A stretch of 64,000 nt of DNA from Thauera sp. K11 (GCF_002354895.1 NZ_CP023439.1:2418001-2482000); one strand, 5' to 3'; positions 26,876 through 35,666 are shown, numbered from the stretch's first letter. The notes: a model not told the origin generated them from the letters alone. Translations and numbers: made by a program.

Positions 26876-27317
26876 GCCCAGGCCCCACGGCACTGCGCAT
26901 CTGCTGTGCTCGCCACTGCCGGTAGTGCAGCCGAGGCCTGCCTTCGTGTGGTGGCCGAGGTGGTACCTGCCTACGGCTACTCTAATCGTCCCTGAAATAT
27001 TCATTTCAAGCGGCGAACGGTAGCTTTCGATCCCGAACGTCGGCAACGGGGTCGGGTCCGGCTGTAGCCTGACGTTCCAAGCGGTCATTGGGGTCAATAG
27101 CCAGGGCCTCGTGTTCTCAGCAATTAAAGTCGAAAACTCAGGAGCCTGATTTTCCTGGGTTTCAAGACGATCAGATCCGTCGCTACCCCGGGCTAAAGTC
27201 GAAAACTGCTCGGCGACCGTTTTCGCAGCGCTTCGACGGCATCAGCCGCACCTCCGCTCCAACTTCGAAGCCCGGGAGTCGCGTCACGATCTCGCTGCGA
27301 ACCGAACTGCGGGGTCG
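26876..27317. other. Non-coding stretch with a repeated 14-mer
   Basis: No gene is supported in these 440 bases. TAAAGTCGAAAACT occurs at 27125-27138 and again at 27194-27207 in the same direction, 69 bases apart. Tandem repeats of this sort occur at ends of some insertion sequences, so this may be one border of the TOTE-bearing element. Confidence 0.5.
27125..27207 (+). repeat. Direct repeat of a 14-mer, 69 bp apart
   Basis: Two identical copies of TAAAGTCGAAAACT lie at 27125-27138 and 27194-27207. An IS21-like terminal-repeat origin is conceivable but unproven. Confidence 0.5.
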
Positions 27318-29714
27318 CTACTCACATGGTCTCTTCGGGTTCGATCGCTCGTCAACGAACGACGCCTGATCCCCACCGATCTTGTATCCCATCGCCCTAT
27401 AGCCACGCTGGCGCTTGTCCCACATCCGGAGCAGCGCCGGGTGGTCCGTGTCGACGAAATCTATGATCCGCACGTTAGTCTTACTCGCGTGCTCCCTGTG
27501 CAGACGCCCCGCGTACTGCTGCAGCGTGCCCTTCCAGGAGACGGGCATGGCCAGCACCAATGTATCGAGTGGCGGGTGATCGAAGCCTTCACCGACGAGT
27601 TTACCGGTTGCCAGCAGGATTCGAGGTGCATCAGGCAACAGCTCTTCCAGATCAGCCAGTATCCCGGCTCGCTGTTTCTTCGACATACGGCCGTGCAACA
27701 CGTACGGCACCGGGATCAGATCCCCCAGAGCGGCCTTGATCGAGTCAAGGTGCTCGGTACGCTCAGTCAGGACGAGCACCTTACGACCCTGCTCATAAAC
27801 ACTCTTGACCTCTTCTGCGATGGCCTTGGTCCGTGCGTGGTCGTTGGCGAGATGCCGGAACACGTCCTGGATACCCGCTTCGGCTGGCAGATCAATCTTT
27901 GCAGACCGGGTGCGCGGCACCACTTCCAGATCGTGAGGCGCACCGGCCGGCGTAGCCGCCGTGTATCGGATCGGCCCACACTGCATGAAAATGATCGGTT
28001 GCAAACCGTCGCGACGAATCGGTGTCGCCGTCAGGCCCAGTACGTACCTGGCCTTTGTCCGCTTCAAGATGGCGTCGAAAGACACCGCGCCGACGTGATG
28101 GCATTCATCCACGATCACCTGGCCATAGTTTTCCACCAAGGGATTGACTTCACCTTGGCGCGAGAGGGACTGCATCACCGCGATGTCGATCTTGCCGGTA
28201 GGCTTCGTCTTACCGCCACCGATCGTGCCAACCACGCCTTTGCCAACGCCCAAGAAGGCCTGCAAACGTTCCTGCCATTGCTTGAGCAGTTCAGTTCGAT
28301 GAACCAGGACCAAGGTGTTCACGCCCCGGCGCGCAATCATCGCTGCGGCAGTCACCGTCTTGCCGAAGGCTGTGGGAGCACACAGCACGCCCGTGTCGTG
28401 ATGCAGCATTACAGAAGCGGCCGCTTCCTGGTCCAGGCGCAGGGTGCCGGCAAAGGACACTTCAAGCGGCTCGCCACCGAAGCGCTCGTCGCACAGCTCA
28501 CAGGAGATACCGTTTTCCCGCAGCAAGTCCAGCGCGGCCTCGATGCAGCCCCGGGGTAAGGCGATGTGTTGAGGATAGTTCTCCGCATTGCCGACCACAC
28601 GCGGCTTGTTCCATACGGACATGCGCATGGCCTGGGCCTTGTAGAACTCCGGATTCTGGAAGGCTGCCAGACGGATCAGGCGGTTGGCCAGGGCTTGCGG
28701 CAGTTGCGACTTCTCAAAATAGACGAGGTTGGCCAGCGTCACGGTCAGAGACTTGGGCATCGGCCCTTGCAACTGTCTGGTCGACGTGCTTTCGCGCTTC
28801 CAAGGCGTGGCCAGGTTTTCATCGTCGATGAAAGTGACGTCCAGCGGATGTGCACCACCTGTGGCCCGCAACAAGATCGGCTCAATGTCCTGTGCGGCCA
28901 TTGGCTGGATGGACGCGAGAAATGCCCACTGATCCGGATACGGCCGCAGCTCGGCATCAACGAACACACTGCATCCCCGCTCGCGAGGCCACTTCTGCAA
29001 CGGCAAGGCGATCAGATTGCCGAAGCCACCCTTGGGCATCGTGTCCTGGTTCGGAAACAGCCGATCATAGGACTCCAGCCTTAGTTGACGAGTCCGCGAA
29101 CAGGTATGGCTGATGATAGCCGTGCCCAAGCGCCGGGCATCACGGGCAGAAACGCGATTGGCAAAGAATACCCACGCATGCGCACCTTTGCCTGATCGCG
29201 AGATTTCCAGAGCGGCCGGAACACCCAACTCCTCGCACGACTGCATGAAGGCGCGCGCGTCGTCACGCCAATCCGCCTCGTCAAAATCGACCGCAAGAAA
29301 ACAGCACGTGTCATCCTCCAGGAGAGGATAGACACCGACCGTATGCTCGCCAGCAAGATGGTCGTAGATCACCGCATCGGAGAGCGGGATCAGCAGGCGG
29401 TTGTTGCAATCGCCACATTTGATGCGCGGCTTGTCGCAAACTCCAGCGCGCCACTCGTTGGCACAGGCCGGGGCGTAGCCCGCCTTGCCCGACGCTTTCC
29501 CTTCCCAGCGGACCGGATAGACATCTGTGCGCCCGCGAAAAAGGCGGCGGAACAGCGCGATTTTCGCCGTGGTGGAAAGTTTCGCAGTCTCCGGCTCTCG
29601 AGCTACCACGGCGGTCGACTGAGGCAGCCTCCACTCGATGCCATGCGCGTCTAGCAACGCGATCAGGCGAGCGTTCTCCGACTGGAGGGCGGCAAGAGCA
29701 GACGAATCACCCAT
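27318..29714 (-). CDS. TOTE-type conflict-system primase-helicase
   Basis: The 798-residue product joins an archaeo-eukaryotic primase domain to a superfamily 2 helicase. The primase half has a Cys cluster (C84, C93, C100, C103), the catalytic pair VDFDEADW (D143, D145) and a following SRSGKGAHAW box. The helicase half has Walker A APTAFGKT (K452), DECH (D536-H539), GLTATPIRRD and a QYAGRLHRE motif VI. This is the layout of TOTE conflict-system proteins, predicted to act against invading nucleic acids. ATG 29714 lies within the end of the toxin gene (8-base overlap); ATG 29723 is an alternative. A 684-bp internal piece is duplicated at 41589-42272. Confidence 0.85.
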   Translation of the reverse strand: MGDSSALAALQSENARLIALLDAHGIEWRLPQSTAVVAREPETAKLSTTAKIALFRRLFRGRTDVYPVRWEGKASGKAGYAPACANEWRAGVCDKPRIKCGDCNNRLLIPLSDAVIYDHLAGEHTVGVYPLLEDDTCCFLAVDFDEADWRDDARAFMQSCEELGVPAALEISRSGKGAHAWVFFANRVSARDARRLGTAIISHTCSRTRQLRLESYDRLFPNQDTMPKGGFGNLIALPLQKWPRERGCSVFVDAELRPYPDQWAFLASIQPMAAQDIEPILLRATGGAHPLDVTFIDDENLATPWKRESTSTRQLQGPMPKSLTVTLANLVYFEKSQLPQALANRLIRLAAFQNPEFYKAQAMRMSVWNKPRVVGNAENYPQHIALPRGCIEAALDLLRENGISCELCDERFGGEPLEVSFAGTLRLDQEAAASVMLHHDTGVLCAPTAFGKTVTAAAMIARRGVNTLVLVHRTELLKQWQERLQAFLGVGKGVVGTIGGGKTKPTGKIDIAVMQSLSRQGEVNPLVENYGQVIVDECHHVGAVSFDAILKRTKARYVLGLTATPIRRDGLQPIIFMQCGPIRYTAATPAGAPHDLEVVPRTRSAKIDLPAEAGIQDVFRHLANDHARTKAIAEEVKSVYEQGRKVLVLTERTEHLDSIKAALGDLIPVPYVLHGRMSKKQRAGILADLEELLPDAPRILLATGKLVGEGFDHPPLDTLVLAMPVSWKGTLQQYAGRLHREHASKTNVRIIDFVDTDHPALLRMWDKRQRGYRAMGYKIGGDQASFVDERSNPKRPCE

Positions 29715-30012
29715 CGACCCCATACTCGGGCGGCGGCCACTGTTGCGCAGCATGAAGAACGCGCATCACGGCCACGGTGCCGCCCTCGTCCTCGATGCGA
29801 TAGACCATGACATAGCTTGGGCGGACGACGATTTCACGGGTACCGGCTATCCGCCCAAGTCGGTACAAGGTTGGCCGCTGCCGGGCGAGTTCGGCCTTTT
29901 CTTCGAATGCGTCATCCAACTCGATCGCAGCGACCGGGTTATCCGCCCCGATGTAGTCAATGATGGCCTCGCGGTCGGCCATGGCCATCGGCCGCCAGAC
30001 GAGCTTCGTCAT
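29707..30012 (-). CDS. ParE/RelE-family toxin
   Basis: From ATG 30012 the product has 101 residues with the ParE/RelE fold pattern: an N-terminal helical segment (MADREAIIDYIGADNPVAA), then LYRLGRIAGTREIVV and VMVYRIEDEGGTVAVMRVLHA, the beta-strands that bear the conserved basic residues. Proteins of this family poison gyrase (ParE) or cleave mRNA (RelE); the ending HAAQQWPP is typical of the ParE side. The start overlaps the antitoxin stop (ATGA), and the end overlaps the TOTE gene, so toxin production is tied to both neighbours. Confidence 0.87.
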   Translation of the reverse strand: MTKLVWRPMAMADREAIIDYIGADNPVAAIELDDAFEEKAELARQRPTLYRLGRIAGTREIVVRPSYVMVYRIEDEGGTVAVMRVLHAAQQWPPPEYGVDG

Positions 30013-30458
30013 TGGGCGCGCCGTCGAAGCGCAGTCTTCCGGTTCGCGAAGCGGGCGCGAGCCTCGTCGTCGGAAATGCTCGGCCGGGGATCGTCGATGC
30101 TCGCCTGCACCTGCTCGCGGAACCACGCATCATAGGCAGCGGCCTCATGGGCGCGCTTCATGCGTTCGGAGGCATCCTGCCGCGGTCGGCGGCTGGCGTC
30201 GCCATCGCTGTAGTGGGTGGCGTCGAGCAGGTCGACGCGAACGATGTGCAGCTCGTTGCGCAGATAGTCCATGCAGGTATCCAGGCTGCGCCACATCCTG
30301 GGCTTGTCGGTGCGTTGGGTGCCGAGCAGTTTCTCTACCTTGCCCAGCTTGAGCATGACCGACCACCCGCCGGGTCGGCCGATGATGGAAGCGCCATGGA
30401 TCGCACTAGCCTCGACCATGCGTCGCGCCATCGCGCTGTCGATTGTTTGCGTGCTCAT
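30009..30458 (-). CDS. Antitoxin of the ParE/RelE pair, with extended N-terminal domain
   Basis: The product has 149 residues, long for a ParD/StbD-type antitoxin. The C-terminal third (AAYDAWFREQVQASIDD onward) is the charged helical segment that wraps ParE/RelE-type toxins. The N-terminal two thirds form a separate basic domain (including GASIIGRPGGWSVMLKLG and PRMWRSLDTCMDYLRNEL), probably used for DNA binding and operon autoregulation. The gene precedes the toxin with a 4-base overlap, the normal antitoxin-first order. A promoter lies about 45 bases upstream. Confidence 0.8.
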   Translation of the reverse strand: MSTQTIDSAMARRMVEASAIHGASIIGRPGGWSVMLKLGKVEKLLGTQRTDKPRMWRSLDTCMDYLRNELHIVRVDLLDATHYSDGDASRRPRQDASERMKRAHEAAAYDAWFREQVQASIDDPRPSISDDEARARFANRKTALRRRAQ

Positions 30459-30503
30459 CTGTTAGGCCCCTCTGCAGGCTGGCAAAATTCTGGATCGCGT
30501 TGC

Positions 30504-30533
30504 ATTTTACTAGACATAAATACACTCAAACAA
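30504..30533 (-). promoter_or_regulatory. Candidate promoter of the antitoxin-toxin-TOTE operon
   Basis: On the minus strand TTGTTT (30533-30528) and TAAAAT (30509-30504) are 18 bases apart, inside an AT-rich pocket that contrasts with the GC-rich surroundings. The -10 box lies about 45 bases before the antitoxin start. Confidence 0.45.
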
Positions 30534-30564
30534 TAGTTAAAAAGCATCTCCCGAGGTGGCATCT

Positions 30565-31109
30565 TCACCGCCACAGCTGCTCGAACGGCGCCGGGTTGGT
30601 TGCCGCGTGGCGCACGGTGTGCTGGATGCTGCGATGCCCCAGGTAGTCCTGGACGAGCCGGGTGCGGACACCCTGCTCGTCGAGCGCGTAGCAGCGAGCG
30701 TGGCGCAGCCTGCGGGGTGCGCCTCGAGGGACAGCTCAGCCAGTTCGCCGTAACGCCGGATCGCGACTCATGCGGTCCGGCGGTTGAGCGGCTGTCGCCG
30801 CTCAGAGACGAAGGACGTGTCGCCTGGCGGCGCACGGCGCACCCGCTCGGTGAGCCAGGCCTTGTTGGCCCGCAGATCGTCGCCGTGAAGCGGGTTCGGA
30901 TCGTGGACAGCCCCTTCTTAAGTCGGGCCACGTGCAGCACCCGACTCTGGCGATCAACCTGGTGCAACTTCAGCGCACAGGCCTCGGACACCCGTAGCCC
31001 GTGGCGGAACATCAAGAGGATGAGGCAGCTGTCGCGCAGCTCCGTGCGGCTGCGTCGGGTGGCCGTGATCAGGCGCTTGACCTCGCGCGCCGCGAAGTGT
31101 TTGCGGTCG
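30565..31109 (-). pseudogene. Broken tyrosine recombinase (FimB/phage-integrase-like)
   Basis: Reading leftward, the first frame has RKHFAAREVKRLI and the box LMFRHGLRVSEACALKL (first catalytic Arg), then KKGLSTIRT. The match then shifts frame to a stretch ending FVSERRQPLNRRTA, meets a stop, and resumes in another frame with QDYLGHRSIQHTV before the final TGA at 30565-30567. At least two frameshifts and one nonsense codon make it non-functional. Its 5' end is cut where it meets dmpK (about 31108-31110), so the start codon is missing too. Confidence 0.8.
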
Positions 31110-31229
31110 GAATTCTGCGCGACCAACGCGGTGGAGTTTCTTGCATCCCCAGACACGAATGCGGGCGACGGCACACCCGACGACTGGAACTGGCGTCTCG
31201 CAGACGCGACCCAGACCCGCTTCCGCTAA
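31110..31229 (+). pseudogene. dmpK: dmpK 3' remnant (phenol hydroxylase assembly subunit)
   Basis: Only the last 39 codons remain. The segment starts EFCATNAVEFLA and ends WRLADATQTRFR, matching the C-terminus of the intact dmpK at 54132-54416 (EFCAANAVEMLA and WRLADATHTRFR). The 5' part and promoter have been replaced by the recombinase-bearing patch. The hydroxylase genes downstream are therefore separated from their original promoter and regulator. Confidence 0.85.
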
Positions 31230-31237
31230 GCAAAATC

Positions 31238-31260
31238 GTGCTCCGCCGGCGGTGGAGCAC
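31238..31260 (+). promoter_or_regulatory. Intercistronic stem-loop between dmpK' and dmpL
   Basis: GTGCTCCGCC pairs with GGTGGAGCAC (nine of ten positions) around a 3-base loop, ending 14 bases before the dmpL start. The intact operon has a different-sequence stem-loop at the same junction (54102-54118), so position rather than sequence is conserved. Confidence 0.5.
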
Positions 31261-31274
31261 CACAGGAGACACAC

Positions 31275-32267
31275 ATGCAAATCGACCTTCGCACGGTCAG
31301 CATCGAACCGCAGCGCAACACCTTCGACCATCTCGCCCGACGTTTCGGAGACAAGCCCGCGTCGCGTTATCAGGAGGGCAGCTACGACATCCAGGCGGCC
31401 GAGAACCTGCACTACCTGCCTACCTGGGATCCCGAGCAGCAACTCTACGACCCGAGCATCAGCAAGATCATCATGCAGGACTGGTACGCGCTGAAGGATC
31501 CGCGCCAGTTCTACTACAGCACCTATACGCTGGCGCGTGCGCGCCAGCAGGACACCGCCGAGTCCAATTTCGAGTTCGTGGAATCGCACGGTCTGGGCGA
31601 GATGCTGCCGCCCGAGCTGCGCGACGTTGCGCTGAAGCTGCTGGTGCCGCTGCGCCACGCCGCATGGGGCGCCAACCAGAACAACACCTTCATCTGCGGC
31701 TACGGCTTCGGTACCACCTTCACCCAGCCGTGCATGTACCACGCCATGGACAACCTCGGCGTTGCCCAGTACCTGTCGCGCCTGGGCATGCTGCTCGGCG
31801 ATCTCGCGGCGCTCGATGCCGGCAAGGAAGCGTGGTTGAACGATGCAGTGTGGCAGCCGCTGCGCCGCTACGTTGAAGACAGCATGATGGTGCGCGATCC
31901 GTTCGAGCTGTTCGTGGCGCAGAATGTCGCCCTCGATGGGCTGCTGTACCCGCTGGTCTATGAACGCATCGTCGATGACTTCCTGTCAGCGAAAGGAGCG
32001 TCGGCGGTCGCGATGCTCACGCAGTTCATGAGCGATTGGGCTGTCGAAACGCGCAAGTGGATCGACGCGGTGCTGAAGGTCGCGGCAGCGGAGTCGGAGC
32101 ACAACCGCGAGGTGCTGCAGGGCTGGGTCGCGTCCTGGAGCAGTCGTGCCGCGTCGGCGCTGTTGCCGATCGTCGAACTGGCGCTCGGTGCGGACGCGGA
32201 CGAGGCGGTCGGCGAACAGCTCGCGGTGTTCAAGGCGCGCATCCAGAAAACCGGCATCGCGCTCTGA
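31275..32267 (+). CDS. dmpL: Phenol hydroxylase beta subunit (first copy)
   Basis: The 330-residue product is the P1/beta oxygenase subunit of a multicomponent phenol hydroxylase. It resembles the second copy at 53092-54084 throughout, including FYYSTYTLARARQQDT and TFTQPCMYHAMDNLG. The beta subunit keeps the diiron alpha subunit folded in the (alpha-beta-gamma)2 hydroxylase but has no metal site itself. An AGGAG box precedes the ATG. It is the first intact gene of a cluster that has lost its dmpK and promoter, so expression is doubtful unless a new promoter has formed. Confidence 0.93.
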   Translation: MQIDLRTVSIEPQRNTFDHLARRFGDKPASRYQEGSYDIQAAENLHYLPTWDPEQQLYDPSISKIIMQDWYALKDPRQFYYSTYTLARARQQDTAESNFEFVESHGLGEMLPPELRDVALKLLVPLRHAAWGANQNNTFICGYGFGTTFTQPCMYHAMDNLGVAQYLSRLGMLLGDLAALDAGKEAWLNDAVWQPLRRYVEDSMMVRDPFELFVAQNVALDGLLYPLVYERIVDDFLSAKGASAVAMLTQFMSDWAVETRKWIDAVLKVAAAESEHNREVLQGWVASWSSRAASALLPIVELALGADADEAVGEQLAVFKARIQKTGIAL

Positions 32268-32276
32268 GGAACCCTT

Positions 32277-32546
32277 ATGTCCACCGTATTCATTGCCCTT
32301 CAGACCAACGAAGAAACCCGTCCGATCATCGAGGCGATCCAGATCGACAACCCGCACGCGGTTGTTAACCGCCAGCCGGCGATGGTCAAGATCGACGCGC
32401 CCAACCGGTTGGTCATCCGGCGCGAAACCATCGAGGAGCAAATCGGCCGCGAATATGACCTGCAGGAACTGCAGATCAACCTGATCACCCTGTCGGGCAA
32501 CGTGAGCGAAGACGACGACACGTTCACCCTGACCTGGAATAGCTGA
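32277..32546 (+). CDS. dmpM: Phenol hydroxylase effector/regulatory subunit (first copy)
   Basis: This 89-residue protein is the cofactor-free coupling protein of the MmoB/DmpM family. The start STVFIALQTNEETRPIIEAI and the end EDDDTFTLTWNS match the second copy at 52813-53082 closely. It binds the hydroxylase and tunes dioxygen activation and substrate entry. The gene sits nine bases after dmpL and fourteen before dmpN. Confidence 0.93.
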   Translation: MSTVFIALQTNEETRPIIEAIQIDNPHAVVNRQPAMVKIDAPNRLVIRRETIEEQIGREYDLQELQINLITLSGNVSEDDDTFTLTWNS

Positions 32547-32560
32547 GCGAGGACAACACC

Positions 32561-34081
32561 ATGGATATGAAAGTCGCGAAGAAGAAGCTGGGCCTGAAGG
32601 AACGCTACCGTGTGCTCACGCGTGACCTGGGCTGGGAGCCCACCTATCACAGCAAGGACGCGCTGTTTCCCTATGTGAACTACGAGGGCATCAAGGTCCA
32701 CGACTGGGACAAGTGGGAAGACCCCTTCCGCCTGACCATGGACGCCTACTGGAAGTACCAGGCAGAAAAGGAGCGCAAGTTCTACGCCATCATCGACGCG
32801 CACGCGCAGAACAACGGCCATCTCAACCTAACCGACGCACGCTACCTGTCGGCGCTGAAGATCTTCCTGCAGGCGATCAGCCCGGGCGAATACGCCGCGC
32901 ACAAGGGCTTCGCCCGTGCCGGCCGCGAGTTCCCCGGTGTCGGCACGCAGGTGGCCTGCCAGATGCAGGCAATCGACGAGATCCGCCACGCCCAGACGCA
33001 GATTCACGCCTTGTCGAACTACAACAAGTATTACGACGGCTTCCACGCCTTCGCCGATCAGCGCGACCGTATCTGGTACACCTCGGTGGCGCGTTCGTTC
33101 TTCGACGACGCGATGTCCGCCGGGCCGTTCGAGTTCATGATCGCGATCGGCTTCTCGTTCGAGTACGTGCTGACCAACCTGCTGTTCGTGCCCTTCATGT
33201 CGGGCGCGGCCTACAACGGCGACATGGCGACCGTGACCTTCGGCTTCTCGGCGCAGTCGGACGAGGCGCGCCACATGACGCTGGGCCTAGAGTGCATCAA
33301 GTTCATGCTCGAGCAGGATCCGGGCAACGTGCCCATCGTGCAGGCCTGGATCGACAAGTGGTTCTGGCGCGGCTTCCGCGTGCTCGGCCTGGTCAGCACG
33401 ATGATGGACTACATGCTGCCCAAGCGCGTGAAGTCGTGGCGCGAGGCGTGGAACATCTACGGTGACGAGAACGGCACCGCGCTGTTCAACGACCTCGCCC
33501 GTTACGGCATTCGTCCGCCCAAGGGCTGGGCCGACGCCGAGAAGGCGGTCGACCACATGTCGCACCAGTTCATGCTCGGCCTGTACCAGTGGAGCTTCGG
33601 CACCTCGTTCCACAGCTGGATCCCGTCCGACGACGACCTCGACTGGCTGTCGAAGAAGTATCCGACCACCTTCGACAAGTACTACCGCCCGCGCTGGGAG
33701 CACATCAAGAAGCTCGCCGCAGCCGGCACCCAGTACAAGAACTACGGGCTGCCCAAGCTGTGCCAGTGCTGCCAGCTGCCCACCGTGTTCACCGAGCCCG
33801 ACGATCCGACCCTGATCTGCCACCGCGAGGCGGAATACAAGGGCGAGCGCTACCATTTCTGCTCCGATGGCTGCCAGAGCATCTTCGAGAACGAGCCCGA
33901 GAAGTACATCCAGGCCTGGTTGCCGATGCCGCAGCTGCACCAGGACCCGATCCGGGGCGACCTCGGCGCGTGGATGGACTGGGTCAACCTCAAGGATGGT
34001 CACGACAACGGCGACTACGTCGGCTCTAACGACCAGCGCAACTTCGACGCCTGGCGTGGCCTGGCGACTACAAACGAATAA
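32561..34081 (+). CDS. dmpN: Phenol hydroxylase alpha subunit, diiron oxygenase (first copy)
   Basis: The 506-residue product is the catalytic diiron subunit. Both EXXH motifs are intact: AIDEIRHAQTQ at about residue 140 and QSDEARHMTLGLE at about residue 235. The C-terminal part carries a Cys-containing YHS-like segment (CQCCQLPTVF and HFCSDGCQSIF). It hydroxylates phenol and methylphenols to catechols with electrons from DmpP. It is close to the copy at 51281-52798 and shows no inactivating change, so the copy still looks functional. Confidence 0.95.
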   Translation: MDMKVAKKKLGLKERYRVLTRDLGWEPTYHSKDALFPYVNYEGIKVHDWDKWEDPFRLTMDAYWKYQAEKERKFYAIIDAHAQNNGHLNLTDARYLSALKIFLQAISPGEYAAHKGFARAGREFPGVGTQVACQMQAIDEIRHAQTQIHALSNYNKYYDGFHAFADQRDRIWYTSVARSFFDDAMSAGPFEFMIAIGFSFEYVLTNLLFVPFMSGAAYNGDMATVTFGFSAQSDEARHMTLGLECIKFMLEQDPGNVPIVQAWIDKWFWRGFRVLGLVSTMMDYMLPKRVKSWREAWNIYGDENGTALFNDLARYGIRPPKGWADAEKAVDHMSHQFMLGLYQWSFGTSFHSWIPSDDDLDWLSKKYPTTFDKYYRPRWEHIKKLAAAGTQYKNYGLPKLCQCCQLPTVFTEPDDPTLICHREAEYKGERYHFCSDGCQSIFENEPEKYIQAWLPMPQLHQDPIRGDLGAWMDWVNLKDGHDNGDYVGSNDQRNFDAWRGLATTNE

Positions 34082-34094
34082 GCCCGAAGGACAG

Positions 34095-34130
34095 CGCGGC
34101 GGTGACGGGGCAGGGATGGTCGCCGCCGCG
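34095..34130 (+). promoter_or_regulatory. Intercistronic stem-loop between dmpN and dmpO
   Basis: Bases 34095-34106 pair with 34119-34130 in a 12-bp stem (one G-T pair) with a 12-base loop. The second operon has a stem-loop at the same junction (51235-51263) with a different sequence. No U-tract follows. Confidence 0.5.
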
Positions 34131-34164
34131 ACTACTCGAAAATCGAACGCAAAGGAGAATCAGG

Positions 34165-34521
34165 ATGGCAGTAGTAGCCTTGAAGGAATACGTCGGCGTC
34201 TCGCGCGACCGCGTCGAGAATTTCCATGGCAAGCAACTCGTTTACGTGGCGTGGGACTACCACATGTTGTTCGCCGCACCGTTCATGTTCTGCGTCGAGC
34301 CGCAGATGAAGCTCGGCGAGCTCGTCCGCGGCCCGCTGAGCGCCCTGATGCAGCCCGATCCAGATGCGGCTGCGGTCGACTGGGGCAAGGTAGAGTGGCT
34401 GAAGCTTGGCCAGCCGTGGACCCCGGACTTCGAGCGCAGCCTCGAAGAGAACGGTATTGGCCACAAGGAACAGCTGCGTTTCCGCACCCCGGGCCTAAAC
34501 ACGCTGCGCGACGCGGCTTAA
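34165..34521 (+). CDS. dmpO: Phenol hydroxylase gamma subunit (first copy)
   Basis: ATG 34165 follows AAAGGAG and gives 118 residues (a longer frame upstream lacks family similarity). The start VALKEYVGVSRDRVENFHGK and the LVYVAWDYHMLFAAP stretch match the copy at 50852-51208. It is the small P4/gamma subunit at the periphery of the hydroxylase hexamer. Confidence 0.93.
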   Translation: MAVVALKEYVGVSRDRVENFHGKQLVYVAWDYHMLFAAPFMFCVEPQMKLGELVRGPLSALMQPDPDAAAVDWGKVEWLKLGQPWTPDFERSLEENGIGHKEQLRFRTPGLNTLRDAA

Positions 34522-34534
34522 GGGAGAAGGGCAG

Positions 34535-35596
34535 ATGAGCTACGAGCTGACCATCGAGCCACTGGGTCAGACGATCGAGATCGAGGATGGCCAGACCATC
34601 CTCGACGCGGCCCTGCGTGCCGGGATTTATCTCCCGCACGCGTGCTGCCACGGCCTGTGCGCGACCTGCAAGGTGCAGGTCGTCGATGGCGAGGTGGAGC
34701 ACGGCCCGGTGTCGAGCTTCGCCCTGATGGATTTCGAGCGCGACGAGCAGAAGTGCCTTGCGTGCTGCGCTACCGCGCAGAGCGACCTTGTGATCGAGGC
34801 CGACATCGAGGACGATCCCGACGCCGAGAACCTGCCGGTGCGGGATTTCGACGGCGTGGTAACCCGCATCGAGACCCTGACGCCGACCATCAAGGGCGTC
34901 TGGATCAAGCTCGATGAGCCGGCGGGAATCCGGTTCCAGGCCGGACAGTACGTCAATCTAGAACTGCCGGACGGGATCGGCAGCCGGGCGTTCTCGATCG
35001 CCAGTGCGCCTTCGCAGGCGGGTGACATCGAACTCAACATCCGCATCGTGCCGGGCGGCCAGGGCACCGGCTATGTGCACGAGCGGATGAAGGTGGGCGA
35101 GCGAACCCGCGTTTCGGGACCCTACGGGCGCTTCTTCGTCAAGAAGTCGGCGCGGGTGCCGGTGATCTTCATGGCCGGCGGATCCGGCCTGTCGAGCCCG
35201 CGCTCGATGATCCTCGACCTGCTCGGCGAGGGCTTCGAGCTGCCGATCACGCTGGTCTATGGCCAGCGGACGCGTGAGGAGCTCTACTACCACGAGGAGT
35301 TCCTCGCGCTGGCGGAAGCCCACCCCAACTTCCGCTACGTGCCGGCGCTATCGCACGAGCCAGAGGCTTCGGACTGGCGGGGCTTTCGCGGTTTCGTGCA
35401 TGAAGCGGCAAAGAGCGCCTTCGACAACGACTTCCGCGGTCACAAGGCCTACCTGTGCGGTCCGCCGCTCATGATCGACGCCTGCATCAGTACCCTGATG
35501 CAGGGCCGGCTGTTCGAGCGCGACATCTACACCGAGAAGTTCCTGTCGGCGGCTGACGCCCAGCAAGTGCGCAGCCCGCTGTTCAAGGCGATCTAA
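34535..35596 (+). CDS. dmpP: Phenol hydroxylase reductase (first copy)
   Basis: The 353-residue reductase moves electrons from NADH through FAD and a [2Fe-2S] cluster to the hydroxylase. The N-terminal ferredoxin domain has CCHGLCATC plus CLACC as cluster ligands. The FAD-binding segment is RAFSIAS and the NAD-binding part shows GGSGLSSP and YLCGPPLMID. It matches the copy at 49780-50841. It is the last hydroxylase gene here and is followed by a good intrinsic terminator. Confidence 0.95.
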   Translation: MSYELTIEPLGQTIEIEDGQTILDAALRAGIYLPHACCHGLCATCKVQVVDGEVEHGPVSSFALMDFERDEQKCLACCATAQSDLVIEADIEDDPDAENLPVRDFDGVVTRIETLTPTIKGVWIKLDEPAGIRFQAGQYVNLELPDGIGSRAFSIASAPSQAGDIELNIRIVPGGQGTGYVHERMKVGERTRVSGPYGRFFVKKSARVPVIFMAGGSGLSSPRSMILDLLGEGFELPITLVYGQRTREELYYHEEFLALAEAHPNFRYVPALSHEPEASDWRGFRGFVHEAAKSAFDNDFRGHKAYLCGPPLMIDACISTLMQGRLFERDIYTEKFLSAADAQQVRSPLFKAI

Positions 35597-35611
35597 CTGT
35601 GCGACAGAAAT

Positions 35612-35646
35612 GGAATCGGGGGCGCAAGCCCCCGTTTCCGTTCTTA
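35612..35646 (+). terminator. Rho-independent terminator after dmpP (first copy)
   Basis: CGGGGGC (35617-35623) and GCCCCCG (35628-35634) enclose a GCAA tetraloop and are followed by TTTCCGTTCTT. It ends the truncated dmpLMNOP unit. Confidence 0.8.
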
Positions 35647-35666
35647 CCGTGCCGCCGTGACGCGTA

